A DNA stretch of 52,646 bases from a virus: the IMG/VR virus record IMGVR_UViG_3300048592_000436, positions 1 to 52,646 of that record, one strand, 5' to 3'. Made by a program: the position numbers and the translations under genes. Of this stretch, positions 5,874 to 12,361 are shown piece by piece (position 1 is the first letter of the stretch; every line of letters starts with the position of its first letter). The notes beneath the pieces are model-generated. The model made no database searches. It saw only the letters and a program-made list of their open reading frames with translations, and was not told where the DNA came from.

Positions 5874-6221
5874 TCATCGCGGCACGGTGGTTCCGTCCAA
5901 CTTCCGTTTCCACGGCGTCCCCTTGCTGCCGGGAATAGGCGAGCGGGAACGCTTGGCGCCGAGGTGCTTGGCCTCGACGCGCTTGGCCTTGGCGAGGGCT
6001 CCGAGGTCAGTCGCGGTCTTGCCGCGGTGGCAGGAGGCGCAAGCCGGTTGCAGGTTGTCCGAGCCGGTGTCCTCGTCCCCACCCATGGCGAGGGGGATCA
6101 CGTGCTCGATGTCCCAGCGGTCGCGGGTGCCGTCTATCTTGACCCCGCAAATGTGACACATCCCCCCGGCCGCGGCGAAGATCGCCAGACGCTCGCGGGG
6201 GCCTATGTGGCGGCGGGTCAT
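5874..6221 (-). CDS. HNH endonuclease
   Basis: The 115-residue protein carries a complete HNH site: CHICG near residue 22, then DIEHVIPLAMGGDE with the His that binds metal, and NLQPACASCHRGKT with the second cysteine pair and final Asn/His residues. The C-terminal 30 residues are basic (KRKLDGT). Free-standing HNH nucleases are often homing enzymes or packaging/recombination helpers; this one is far from terminase, so its target is unclear. It starts in an ATGA overlap with 6218-6544. Confidence 0.85.
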   Translation of the reverse strand: MTRRHIGPRERLAIFAAAGGMCHICGVKIDGTRDRWDIEHVIPLAMGGDEDTGSDNLQPACASCHRGKTATDLGALAKAKRVEAKHLGAKRSRSPIPGSKGTPWKRKLDGTTVPR

Positions 6222-6544
6222 TCACACGGCTCGCTCGGTCGAAGGGCATCCGGGGCAACACCGCCAATCACAGGGCATTTGCCAGCGGCGGCAAGATCGA
6301 TCACATATTGCAGCGCGGCAAGGCATACCGGCCCCATGCCGCTATGGCGCATCAGTTCACGCCGACCCAAGTCGGAGACCTCGCCAAGGGTCATGTTCTT
6401 CCACGCGCCTTCGGCATACGGTCGGGGCGGATCGCTCTCCTTGTAGCCGAGAGAGTACCGTTTCAACTGCCACGCGCTGCGGCCCAGGTGCGAATGCAGG
6501 GACCGCCAGTTGATTTCCTTCATGGGGATTTCGCGCCAGTTCAT
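6218..6544 (-). CDS. Protein with RNA-polymerase-alpha-CTD-like helix-hairpin-helix
   Basis: The 108-residue protein ends with a segment (MTLGEVSDLGRRELMRHSGMG near residues 51-71, then VCLAALQYVIDL) that resembles the C-terminal domain of bacterial RpoA, with a helix, a turn containing G-M-G and another helix. That domain binds UP-element DNA and activators, so a host-transcription role is conceivable. The N-terminal 45 residues are basic and unrecognised. The match is by eye and modest; a plain HhH DNA-binding protein is the alternative. Confidence 0.6.
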   Translation of the reverse strand: MNWREIPMKEINWRSLHSHLGRSAWQLKRYSLGYKESDPPRPYAEGAWKNMTLGEVSDLGRRELMRHSGMGPVCLAALQYVIDLAAAGKCPVIGGVAPDALRPSEPCE

Positions 6545-6894
6545 CGCACCCTCACCAGCAAGCCCATACGATAGGCATTGACGATAGCGGCGGTGCGCAG
6601 GGCGTCCCATTTTGCATCCGCCGGATAGTCGGAAAACTCCGCGACGATCGAGCCGCGAACCTCGTCGGTGATCAGATGCCAGTCGTCGCCATCCTCGCCA
6701 CTGTTCCCGAAAGAACAGACGAGCCAGCCAGAACCGGCGTCCGTCGTTGCGCGCACAGGCATGACGCTCGCCGGGTCCGGGAGCAATTCCAGCGCCTCGT
6801 TTTCCTGCGCCTTCTGGTCGCGGAATGCGCGCCCGGTGCCGAAGCCGGGCATATTGGCTATGGCGGTCAGTCGCTCGCGTTCGGCAGGGGTCAT
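6541..6894 (-). CDS. Hypothetical early protein, 117 residues
   Basis: The start at 6894 (MTPAERERLTAIANMPG) was chosen for its ATGA overlap with 6891-7082. The protein has an acidic middle (SGEDGDDWHLITDEV) and a C-terminal helical part (KWDALRTAAIVNAYRMG). No recognised family. Confidence 0.68.
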   Translation of the reverse strand: MTPAERERLTAIANMPGFGTGRAFRDQKAQENEALELLPDPASVMPVRATTDAGSGWLVCSFGNSGEDGDDWHLITDEVRGSIVAEFSDYPADAKWDALRTAAIVNAYRMGLLVRVR

Positions 6895-7082
6895 GGCATA
6901 TCCATCGCGATCTTGATGCCTTCCCGATCGGCCCATTCTGCCATGGCGCGGCATTGCGCCTTGGTCCTACCAAAGGTCGTGAAGGCGTAGTTGCCGTCAT
7001 CATCAACGGCGATGATGAGCATTCGCGTGGCGTCGGTTTCGTTCGCCAAGCGCCGGCATTCAGGGATTGAGACGTTTTTCAT
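6891..7082 (-). CDS. Hypothetical early protein, 63 residues
   Basis: This is a small alpha/beta protein (MLIIAVDDDGNYAFTTFG, then AMAEWADREG). Overlaps of four bases at both ends place it firmly in the operon. No function recognised. Confidence 0.65.
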   Translation of the reverse strand: MKNVSIPECRRLANETDATRMLIIAVDDDGNYAFTTFGRTKAQCRAMAEWADREGIKIAMDMP

Positions 7083-7474
7083 GCCTGCACCGCCTTTCCT
7101 GCTGTCACTCGGCCCACGATCTTGACATCTGCCACCACGTCGCCGGGGTGCGCGACGTATCCCGCGTGGATGCGCCTGGCCTTCCCCGGCCGCCCGTTTT
7201 TCAGGACCGACCGATAATGGATGCGCCGCCACCAGCGATCCTTTGACGACCAGTGAATTTCGGTGCCTTCGTAGATGCCGCAATCCCAGCGCCCGATCTG
7301 GATCAGCGTTTCGCCGCGTTTCAGACCAGCCTTGCGAATGGCGATCTTTGCGACGCGGCGGGCCTCCTTGTTGATGCGGGCAAACTCGGCTTCCTGTTTG
7401 GCGTGAAGGGCCTGGATTTGTGCCGATATGCGATCAACCCGGCGCAGGGCGGGGGCAATGTCTTTCATCCGCAT
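7079..7474 (-). CDS. Basic coiled-coil early protein, 131 residues
   Basis: The start at 7474 uses a TGATG overlap with the zinc-ribbon gene. Residues 1-50 are a helical, probably coiled-coil segment (RRVDRISAQIQALHAKQ, RINKEARRVAKIA). The rest is beta-rich, with SSKDRWWRRIHYRSV and a GYVAHPGDVV loop. The high positive charge suggests nucleic-acid contact. Family not recognised. Confidence 0.68.
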   Translation of the reverse strand: MRMKDIAPALRRVDRISAQIQALHAKQEAEFARINKEARRVAKIAIRKAGLKRGETLIQIGRWDCGIYEGTEIHWSSKDRWWRRIHYRSVLKNGRPGKARRIHAGYVAHPGDVVADVKIVGRVTAGKAVQA

Positions 7475-7689
7475 CACTCCATCATCATCCAGCCGCACGC
7501 GCGGCAGTTCAGGTGCAAATGCTTGCGCGGCCCGGCGAGGCGGGCGATAGCGGCGCCCTTCTCATTGCAGTGAGGGCAGCGGCATTTGGCGGCCTTTAGC
7601 CCGCGCGCCTTGAGCTTGTCCTTGATGCCCATGGCGGCGCCCATCTCGGCCATGATCGCGTCCATGTCTGGAATGTCGTCGTCGGTCAT
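7474..7689 (-). CDS. Zinc-ribbon protein, 71 residues
   Basis: The acidic, Met-rich N-terminus (MTDDDIPDMDAIMAEMGAAM) is followed by a basic linker and a ribbon, CRCPHCNEKG with CRACGW 20 residues later. A single four-cysteine ribbon next to the ninB gene suggests a DNA-related role, which is unproven. Confidence 0.7.
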   Translation of the reverse strand: MTDDDIPDMDAIMAEMGAAMGIKDKLKARGLKAAKCRCPHCNEKGAAIARLAGPRKHLHLNCRACGWMMME

Positions 7690-8081
7690 GCGCGTTCCTC
7701 GTATGGGTTAGGTTCCGACCATGGGACATGGTTTTCATCGCCCCAGGCTTGAATGAACGTGATAAGGTCCGCCATCTGGCGCACCGTCATGCGCGACGAA
7801 CGGAACCCGGCGGGAAACGGTCGCCCGTCCAAACCTGGAAGGAACTGAACTTCCCAGCCGCAAGCATTCATGAATATGCACTTCCATTCCTCGGCGGTGT
7901 AGCGCAGGCCCTGCGGCTCGGCCTTGGATACGTCGCCGAGCATGGCCCAGAGGCGGGCGTTCTGCTCCGTGGTCCGCGTCGGCTCGCGCAGGGTGACGAT
8001 CCATCCATCCTGCGCGGCCATGACTTGCTCGCAGGCGTAGCGGCGCTGGGCATGGCCGACAAGGCGGATGGTTTCGGTCAT
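7686..8081 (-). CDS. ninB: NinB-like recombination protein
   Basis: The 131-residue protein follows the NinB (Orf of lambda) layout. An N-terminal beta part contains IVTLREPTRTTEQNARLWAM, where the R-T-x-x-Q-N-x-x-L-W motif is typical. The WK of EEWKCIFMNAC and the phrase FLPGLDGRP follow, then the SSRMTVRQMADLI helix and a closing VPWSEPN. Lambda Orf binds single-stranded DNA and SSB and helps load the annealing protein. That fits its place in the same operon as the Rad52-like gene. Confidence 0.85.
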   Translation of the reverse strand: MTETIRLVGHAQRRYACEQVMAAQDGWIVTLREPTRTTEQNARLWAMLGDVSKAEPQGLRYTAEEWKCIFMNACGWEVQFLPGLDGRPFPAGFRSSRMTVRQMADLITFIQAWGDENHVPWSEPNPYEERA

Positions 8082-8713
8082 GCGTCGACGTTCCTTTCCT
8101 CAGCGGTGAAGGTAAGGGCGGCCACCCAATCGTTGCGGTCCCATGCGTCGGGGCCGTGGCTGGCGTTCCAGTAGTCGGCAAACTCCTCGATCAGCCCCTC
8201 GCAGCCCCATGGCCCGGAGGCGTTGCCGCGAATGCCTTCCGCTCGCGCATCGTCCTCGCGGATCTCCTGCACCCTCTGAACCCGTACATCCGTCACGGTC
8301 AGGGTGATCCTAGACGCCCAGCGGGGCATGATGGCGGGGGAGCGCCATGGAATGTTGTCGCGCCATGCGTCGTCGTCGCAGCCCGGCGTGCCGTCAGTCT
8401 TGTAAAACGTTCGCGCCGCAGCGATGGGCTTGCCGTCCCCGTCGAGCAGCCAGCCGTTCGCCCACGTCTCCCGCACCCATATCCGGTCGCCGGGGGCGAA
8501 GGGGAATGACTGCGCACAACGGAACCCGTCCGGGAACGTGCCGGTGTAAATGCGATCCCAATGATCCTGCGTGAAGCCACTTTGCGTCGGACGGGGAATG
8601 TCCCGCCATAAGCCGCCTTCGTCTGGCTGCGGCTTCAGGATCAACCGATGCTGCGTTTTCGTTCCTGCGAGAACCGCGCGGACCTCGGGGCCGGTGAGGG
8701 TGAGGTAGGTCAT
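8078..8713 (-). CDS. ASCH-domain (PUA-like) protein
   Basis: The 211-residue protein starts TYLTLTGPEVRAVLAGTKTQH with RLILKPQP, the opening strand and helix of phage ASCH proteins. It ends with the matching strand ITLTVTDVRVQRVQEIRED, DARAEGI and a Trp-rich tail (FADYWNASHGPDAWDRNDWV). GDRIWVRETWA in the middle is the conserved G-D-x-x-W-V-R-E motif. ASCH folds bind RNA or modified bases; the phage versions lack an established role. The start at 8713 lies just before the coiled-coil gene stop at 8715. Confidence 0.8.
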   Translation of the reverse strand: MTYLTLTGPEVRAVLAGTKTQHRLILKPQPDEGGLWRDIPRPTQSGFTQDHWDRIYTGTFPDGFRCAQSFPFAPGDRIWVRETWANGWLLDGDGKPIAAARTFYKTDGTPGCDDDAWRDNIPWRSPAIMPRWASRITLTVTDVRVQRVQEIREDDARAEGIRGNASGPWGCEGLIEEFADYWNASHGPDAWDRNDWVAALTFTAEERNVDA

Positions 8714-8714
8714 G

Positions 8715-9407
8715 CTAGAATGCCTCCTTCTCATGCCAGACGCGAACCCCGCCGATCTGCGCGGCCTTGTGGTTCCGCCGGACGTATTCCTCAATGAATG
8801 CGGTGACGGCCTCGCGGTCATTCGCTGCGATCCAGTGCAACGTGGCGCGGTGGTCCTCGATGGCGTAGCGCGTCACGGTGCGCAGGCCCTTCACGGTGTC
8901 TTTGGACGCGGCGGCGGCTTTTGCCAGCGCTTCCTCGGCTTCCCGCTGCGCGTCGGCTGCGGCGCGCTGCGCGTCGATGTTGGCAGCGTCGGCAGCCATG
9001 GCCGCTTCCCGTGCGGCGCGCATGGCAGCCTCGGCCTCGGCTCGGGCCTTGCGCTCGGCTTCCGCTTTCTCGGCTGCCAGTTTGCGCTTGAATGCGTCGA
9101 GGATAGCGAGCAGCCCCTTGCGGATGCGCTCCAAGTCCTCGCGCGTCGGGGCAAACCGCGCCTTGGCAGCCTTCCATGCGTCGTAATAGGGCTTGGCCTC
9201 GCTGTCCTCGGCGGTGGCAACAGCCTTCTCGGCGGCCTTGATGCCCTTGAGCAGGGCATCAACCGCCTTCATCTGGCCCTCGTTCTCGACGGCAGTTCCG
9301 TCTAGCCAAGTCTCGGCCTCGGAGATCACGTCGCCATAAGGGGCGAGGGCGTCGTCTAGCGGATCGGGCGGGTTATTGTGGCCCTTGGCGGCAAGCGTCA
9401 TCGTCAT
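8715..9407 (-). CDS. Long coiled-coil protein of the recombination operon
   Basis: Of its 230 residues, about 100-170 are an almost unbroken Ala/Glu/Arg/Lys coiled coil (KAEAERKARAEAEAAMRAA and similar). Before it lies a helical part with APYGDVISEAETWLDG; after it comes a short globular end with DHRATLHWIAANDREAV. Of the ATGs at 9428, 9407 and 9401, the one at 9407 has the ribosome binding site TAGGGAG at good distance. Similar proteins sit beside annealing proteins in other phages and may be helpers; this is inference. Confidence 0.7.
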   Translation of the reverse strand: MTMTLAAKGHNNPPDPLDDALAPYGDVISEAETWLDGTAVENEGQMKAVDALLKGIKAAEKAVATAEDSEAKPYYDAWKAAKARFAPTREDLERIRKGLLAILDAFKRKLAAEKAEAERKARAEAEAAMRAAREAAMAADAANIDAQRAAADAQREAEEALAKAAAASKDTVKGLRTVTRYAIEDHRATLHWIAANDREAVTAFIEEYVRRNHKAAQIGGVRVWHEKEAF

Positions 9408-9411
9408 CTCC

Positions 9412-10152
9412 CTAATAGGGTATGTCATCGCCGAGAATTTCCTTGAACTCTGCCTTGCGCCGATCCTTGGCCTTGATAACGCCGGGCGTCGCCTTGACGC
9501 TTGTTGGCAGGTCGGCCCATATCGCGGCGAGAGCGGCGAGGTTGTCCGTCGCGTTCAGCGCGTTGATCGCGTGCTCTGTCGGGATGGGCGCCGTGGTTTC
9601 GAGCGGCTCCCGCGCGGCCTTGTGATCCGGCGCTGGCGTCGGGTCAGTTACGGCCTTGTCCGTCTCTTCGTCGTGCGCCGGCCCGTGAAGGTCGCCCTTG
9701 TGCCAGAGGTCGAGCGCCGCGCCGAAGCGCATCGCGGCATTCCGCAGCGCGTCGCCGATGCATTCCTTGATCGCGTCGCCGCCGGTCTTGCCGTCCGGGT
9801 GCCCATAGCCAAGGCGCGTCTGCCCGCAGACGGTTAGCTTGATCCACATGCCGCCATTCGCATCGAAAGCCGGGGTGCCGTCCTCGCGTGTGGCGACGGG
9901 CTCCCAGTTCCACGCAAGATCGCAATCAAGCAGCCGATCAGTCAGGGCGGCATGGCCAACATAGTCCAGATGAACCGCGTCCGGGTGATGCCACTGGCCG
10001 CAAAGCTGGCAGCGAATGCCTTTCTTGAAGTCGGCGCGGACCTCGTCGGTTTGCCGCTTCGTCGCCTTGGGCAGCTTGGAAATCTGGTTAGCCGGGAATG
10101 GCTCGCGCAGAAGCGCAAGGCCAGTCGGCTTTGTGGGCGCCTTGTCGGTCAT
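9412..10152 (-). CDS. Rad52-like single-strand annealing protein
   Basis: The 246-residue protein shows the Rad52/22 core: IRCQLCGQWHHPDAVHLDYVG near residue 50, ALTDRLLDCDLAWNWEPVA, then GGMWIKLTVCG, GYGHPDGKTGGDAIKECIGDALRNAAMRFG, the usual run of glycines and basic residues that closes the DNA-binding fold. The C-terminal 90 residues are Pro/Thr-rich and then helical. The annealase would pair homologous strands during replication and recombination, helped by NinB and RusA. The start at 10152 is in an ATGA overlap with 10149-10325. Confidence 0.85.
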   Translation of the reverse strand: MTDKAPTKPTGLALLREPFPANQISKLPKATKRQTDEVRADFKKGIRCQLCGQWHHPDAVHLDYVGHAALTDRLLDCDLAWNWEPVATREDGTPAFDANGGMWIKLTVCGQTRLGYGHPDGKTGGDAIKECIGDALRNAAMRFGAALDLWHKGDLHGPAHDEETDKAVTDPTPAPDHKAAREPLETTAPIPTEHAINALNATDNLAALAAIWADLPTSVKATPGVIKAKDRRKAEFKEILGDDIPY

Positions 10153-10325
10153 TCCCCTTCCTCCAGCTTTGCGAGGGCGGCGCGGATGCGAACGATGGAC
10201 ACAAAGGTGTCGTCGGCAGCGGCAGAGCCGGCCTGTCGCCGCATCTCCAGCCAATTTGAGCCCGTCACCAGCGCCCACGTCAGCGCCTCGATCAGTTCCT
10301 CGCGGGTGAGATCGACGGGGGTCAT
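10149..10325 (-). CDS. Small helical early protein, 58 residues
   Basis: The protein begins MTPVDLTREELIEALTWALV and ends in a helix with many acidic residues (RAALAKLEEGE). It overlaps both neighbours by ATGA. It is probably a small regulatory or structural helper of the annealing protein, but no family is recognised. Confidence 0.65.
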   Translation of the reverse strand: MTPVDLTREELIEALTWALVTGSNWLEMRRQAGSAAADDTFVSIVRIRAALAKLEEGE

Positions 10326-10408
10326 TCGGTCGGCTCCTTGACGTTGGCGCGAAGGCGATCAAGAGCGGCCGTGACGGCGCGGAGAAGGCCGGGGTTGATG
10401 CAGTTCAT
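10322..10408 (-). CDS. 28-residue early peptide
   Basis: MNCINPGLLRAVTAALDRLR and a short charged tail form one amphipathic helix. Overlaps of ATGA at both ends are the main support. Confidence 0.5.
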   Translation of the reverse strand: MNCINPGLLRAVTAALDRLRANVKEPTE

Positions 10409-10641
10409 CCCAGCAACTCCTTGATCCGGGCACAGAGGATTGCTTCTTCGTTACCCTCGGGCCGACCGTGTTCTCCGGCGTCGATTTCGGCGCGCCTCTC
10501 AAAGTATTCCTCACACTGGCCGAGGACTTCTTCCATTTCGGCAATAAGGCGTACCGCCTCGCGAAGGAGGCGCTCCGACGTTAACCGTCCGCTTGCAGAC
10601 AAAGCGAATGCGAGGCCGGACAATTCGGATTTGAGCCCCAT
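10405..10641 (-). CDS. Helical early protein, 78 residues
   Basis: The start at 10641 uses a TGATG overlap with the first gene of the operon. The protein is strongly helical (LTSERLLREAVRLIAEMEEV, CEEYFERRAEID), probably a coiled coil or helical bundle. Function unknown. Confidence 0.68.
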   Translation of the reverse strand: MGLKSELSGLAFALSASGRLTSERLLREAVRLIAEMEEVLGQCEEYFERRAEIDAGEHGRPEGNEEAILCARIKELLG

Positions 10642-10883
10642 CACAGCGCTCCTGCCGGCCACGTCCGCGAGGGCCCGCTGGTGTGCGCTTCCTCATACTC
10701 ACGGTCCCGCAGTTCGTTGATGACGGACCATGTTGCATCCGTGCAGGACTTGGCGGACGGGTCGCATTTCCAGACCTGAGCCGGATTGCGCTCGGTCTCC
10801 TGACACATGTCGACGCACTCGGACACGGTATCGCAGTGATACCATTCGACGGGGTAGCCTTCGAGGTTTAGCAGGAAATACAT
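10641..10883 (-). CDS. First gene of the leftward early operon, 80 residues
   Basis: It lies 27 bases from the -10 box of the main leftward promoter, which makes it the first gene expressed leftward. ATGs at 10889 and 10883 are both in frame; 10883 has better spacing from AAGGGAG. The small soluble protein has cysteines in HCDTVSECVDMC, KCDPSA and KSCTD, which could bind metal or be redox active. Position suggests host takeover, but no motif proves it. Confidence 0.7.
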   Translation of the reverse strand: MYFLLNLEGYPVEWYHCDTVSECVDMCQETERNPAQVWKCDPSAKSCTDATWSVINELRDREYEEAHTSGPSRTWPAGAL

Positions 10884-10909
10884 TGTCATTCTCCCTTTGC
10901 TCCCCCGCA

Positions 10910-10938
10910 CATTAAACCGCTCGGCGTACCCGGCGCAA
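10910..10938 (-). promoter_or_regulatory. Main leftward early promoter (PL-like)
   Basis: On the minus strand: -35 TTGCGC (10938-10933), a 17-base spacer and -10 TTAATG (10915-10910). The element aligns with the two promoters near 5370 and 5835, with the conserved AACCGC, CGGCG and GCAAGC-AAAATGCGC blocks. It is divergent from the rightward promoter starting at 10972. Confidence 0.65.
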
Positions 10939-10971
10939 GCGAAAAATGCGCACGCCGGCAAAAAATATCGC

Positions 10972-11000
10972 TTGACGCCCGATAGCCGCCCGGTTTACCA
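10972..11000 (+). promoter_or_regulatory. Rightward promoter for the Cro/CI-like gene, leaderless
   Basis: -35 TTGACG (10972-10977) and -10 TTACCA (10995-11000) lie 17 bases apart (or TTTACC with 16). The expected transcription start falls at 11006-11008, on the A of the ATG at 11008, so the message appears to lack a 5' leader and ribosome binding site, as in lambda cI from PRM. Confidence 0.6.
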
Positions 11001-11007
11001 ATGACGC

Positions 11008-11244
11008 ATGGCACACGAAAGACCCTTCCAGGAACAAGGCGCCCGGCTCAAGGCGATGCTTCGCGAGCGGCGCATCAAGGCCAACGATCTGGCCGCTCAG
11101 GCCGGCATTCACCACGGCTCGATAAGCCGCTACGTCGGCGGTTTCCGGCGCCCGGATGCCGAGCACGCGATCAGGATTGCGGAGGCGCTGGGCATCTCGC
11201 CGGCAGAGCTTCGGCCTGATCTGGCGGAGGCGTTCAGGAAATGA
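11008..11244 (+). CDS. Cro/CI-type helix-turn-helix regulator
   Basis: The 78-residue protein is essentially one XRE-family domain: ARLKAMLRERRIKANDLAAQ leads into the HTH AAQAGIHHGSISRYVGGFRR, then AIRIAEALGISPAEL closes the fold. With no C-terminal dimer or protease domain it resembles Cro more than a full CI repressor. It lies between the divergent early promoters and presumably binds the palindromes near 10941-10955 and 5394-5409 (inference). An alternative ATG at 11001 is in another frame. Confidence 0.85.
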   Translation: MAHERPFQEQGARLKAMLRERRIKANDLAAQAGIHHGSISRYVGGFRRPDAEHAIRIAEALGISPAELRPDLAEAFRK

Positions 11245-11250
11245 CGAGAC

Positions 11251-11298
11251 CTGCCGAGGCATCGAGGCGACCTGTCCTCCCTCTGCCCGCCTCGGCAG
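11251..11298 (+). ncRNA. First long inverted repeat of the control region
   Basis: CTGCCGAGGC (11251-11260) is the exact reverse complement of GCCTCGGCAG (11289-11298), with 28 bases between. It lies directly after the regulator gene, where no convincing gene is seen. It could fold as an RNA stem or serve as a DNA operator. Confidence 0.4.
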
Positions 11299-11303
11299 TT
11301 ACT

Positions 11304-11384
11304 ACCGGGACCGCGTTTGATGGTTGCGCGTCATGTTCACACACATCGACTGCCCCCGTCTCGACCGGCGCGGTCCCGGTTTTT
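11304..11384 (+). terminator. Large terminator-like stem with T5 tail
   Basis: ACCGGGACCGCG (11304-11315) pairs perfectly with CGCGGTCCCGGT (11369-11380), a 12-bp GC-rich stem, and TTTTT follows (11380-11384). The 53-base loop is much longer than in a normal terminator, so a structured RNA or attenuator between the regulator and the rightward early genes is also possible. The gap 11245-11490 holds nothing else that can be supported. Confidence 0.5.
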
Positions 11385-11490
11385 CCCATTCCCATCCCGT
11401 GCTGGCGCCTCCCTCGCCGCCGGGTCAGCCGCCGCCGGGCGCTCCCCCGTCACATGCCCGGCGGCGGCGTTAATTCCTGAGGGCAAGCCA

Positions 11491-12147
11491 ATGACGCCGA
11501 TCACCAGCCTATCCCCCCGTATGCGCCCCATGTCCGACGCTGAGCGCGCAGCGGATGAGCGCGACGCGGCGCTGATCGAGGCCGCCCTGCGCAAGGTCCG
11601 TATCACCGCAGCCCAGCGCCGGGAGATGGACAAGGCCCACGCCGATGGCAAGCCGTACAAGGTCGGCGTGCTCACGATCTGCCCGCCAAAGGCATACAGC
11701 CCCGGCGCATGGGACATTACCCCGCTCCGCCAGCAGATCAAGGAAGAACACGCGGCCAGGAACCGCAAGCGCCCGGCGCACCTACGGGCCGAGGCGCGGC
11801 GGGGTTACGTCAAGAAGTTCCTCGATGGCAATTGGACCGGCCCGGAGATTATCGAAAAGGTCAAGGTCTACCACGAGATAAACATGGACATCCTGCATCG
11901 GGACATAAAGACACTGCGCGCGGAAGGCTTCGACGCCAAGCTGTCCAAGAGGCGCGGTCAGAAACCGATCGATCCCGTCATGGCGAAGCGGAACGCGGCA
12001 CTCCGGCGACTGTGCGACGGCACGCGATCCTATGACGAAATCGCCGCCATGCTCAAGCTGTCCGATGCCGTCGTCCGCTCGGCGGTCAAGCGACTGCGGG
12101 TGCGGGATCGGCGGCCGTACAAAGTGCTGGGGTCACCGGATGTATAG
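11491..12147 (+). CDS. Helix-turn-helix DNA-binding protein, 218 residues
   Basis: The first gene right of the control region starts at 11491 after GAGGG. Residues 1-60 are charged and helical. The second half has two HTH-like parts: YVKKFLDGNWTGPEIIEKVK near residue 110 and, at the C-terminus, RSYDEIAAMLKLSDAVVRSA with VKRLRVRDRRPYKV, typical of phage regulators that recognise DNA with a terminal basic arm. It may control the rightward early genes; the family was not identified. Confidence 0.72.
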   Translation: MTPITSLSPRMRPMSDAERAADERDAALIEAALRKVRITAAQRREMDKAHADGKPYKVGVLTICPPKAYSPGAWDITPLRQQIKEEHAARNRKRPAHLRAEARRGYVKKFLDGNWTGPEIIEKVKVYHEINMDILHRDIKTLRAEGFDAKLSKRRGQKPIDPVMAKRNAALRRLCDGTRSYDEIAAMLKLSDAVVRSAVKRLRVRDRRPYKVLGSPDV

Positions 12148-12361
12148 CGACCTGCGCGAGCGCGAGATGGCTGCCCTCACGGCGCTGGCGCATGGCGACT
12201 GGCATTTGCCAGAGACGCCCGCGATGGCCCGCAAGATGGCCGAGTTGACCGCCATGGGCCTTGCTGAGGGCGGGAAAGGGCCGCGGCGCCATCGCCGCAG
12301 GCGCGCGGTCTACCGGATCACGGAATATGGCGCGAAGCATCTGGAGGGCGCAGAGCCATGA
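12140..12361 (+). CDS. Small winged-helix-like protein
   Basis: The 73-residue protein overlaps the previous stop by 8 bases. Its C-terminus (RRAVYRITEYGAKHLEG) is the beta-wing and helix seen at the end of small winged-helix domains (Y-R-x-T-x-x-G-x-x-x-L). A basic loop GPRRHRRRR precedes it. Probably a DNA-binding regulator. Confidence 0.65.
   Translation: MYSDLREREMAALTALAHGDWHLPETPAMARKMAELTAMGLAEGGKGPRRHRRRRAVYRITEYGAKHLEGAEP

Noticed and set aside
11241-11480. 79-codon plus frame after the Cro/CI-like gene
   Set aside because: Starts in an ATGA overlap but its product is low-complexity Pro/Arg/Ser and it crosses both inverted repeats. Non-coding structure is preferred.
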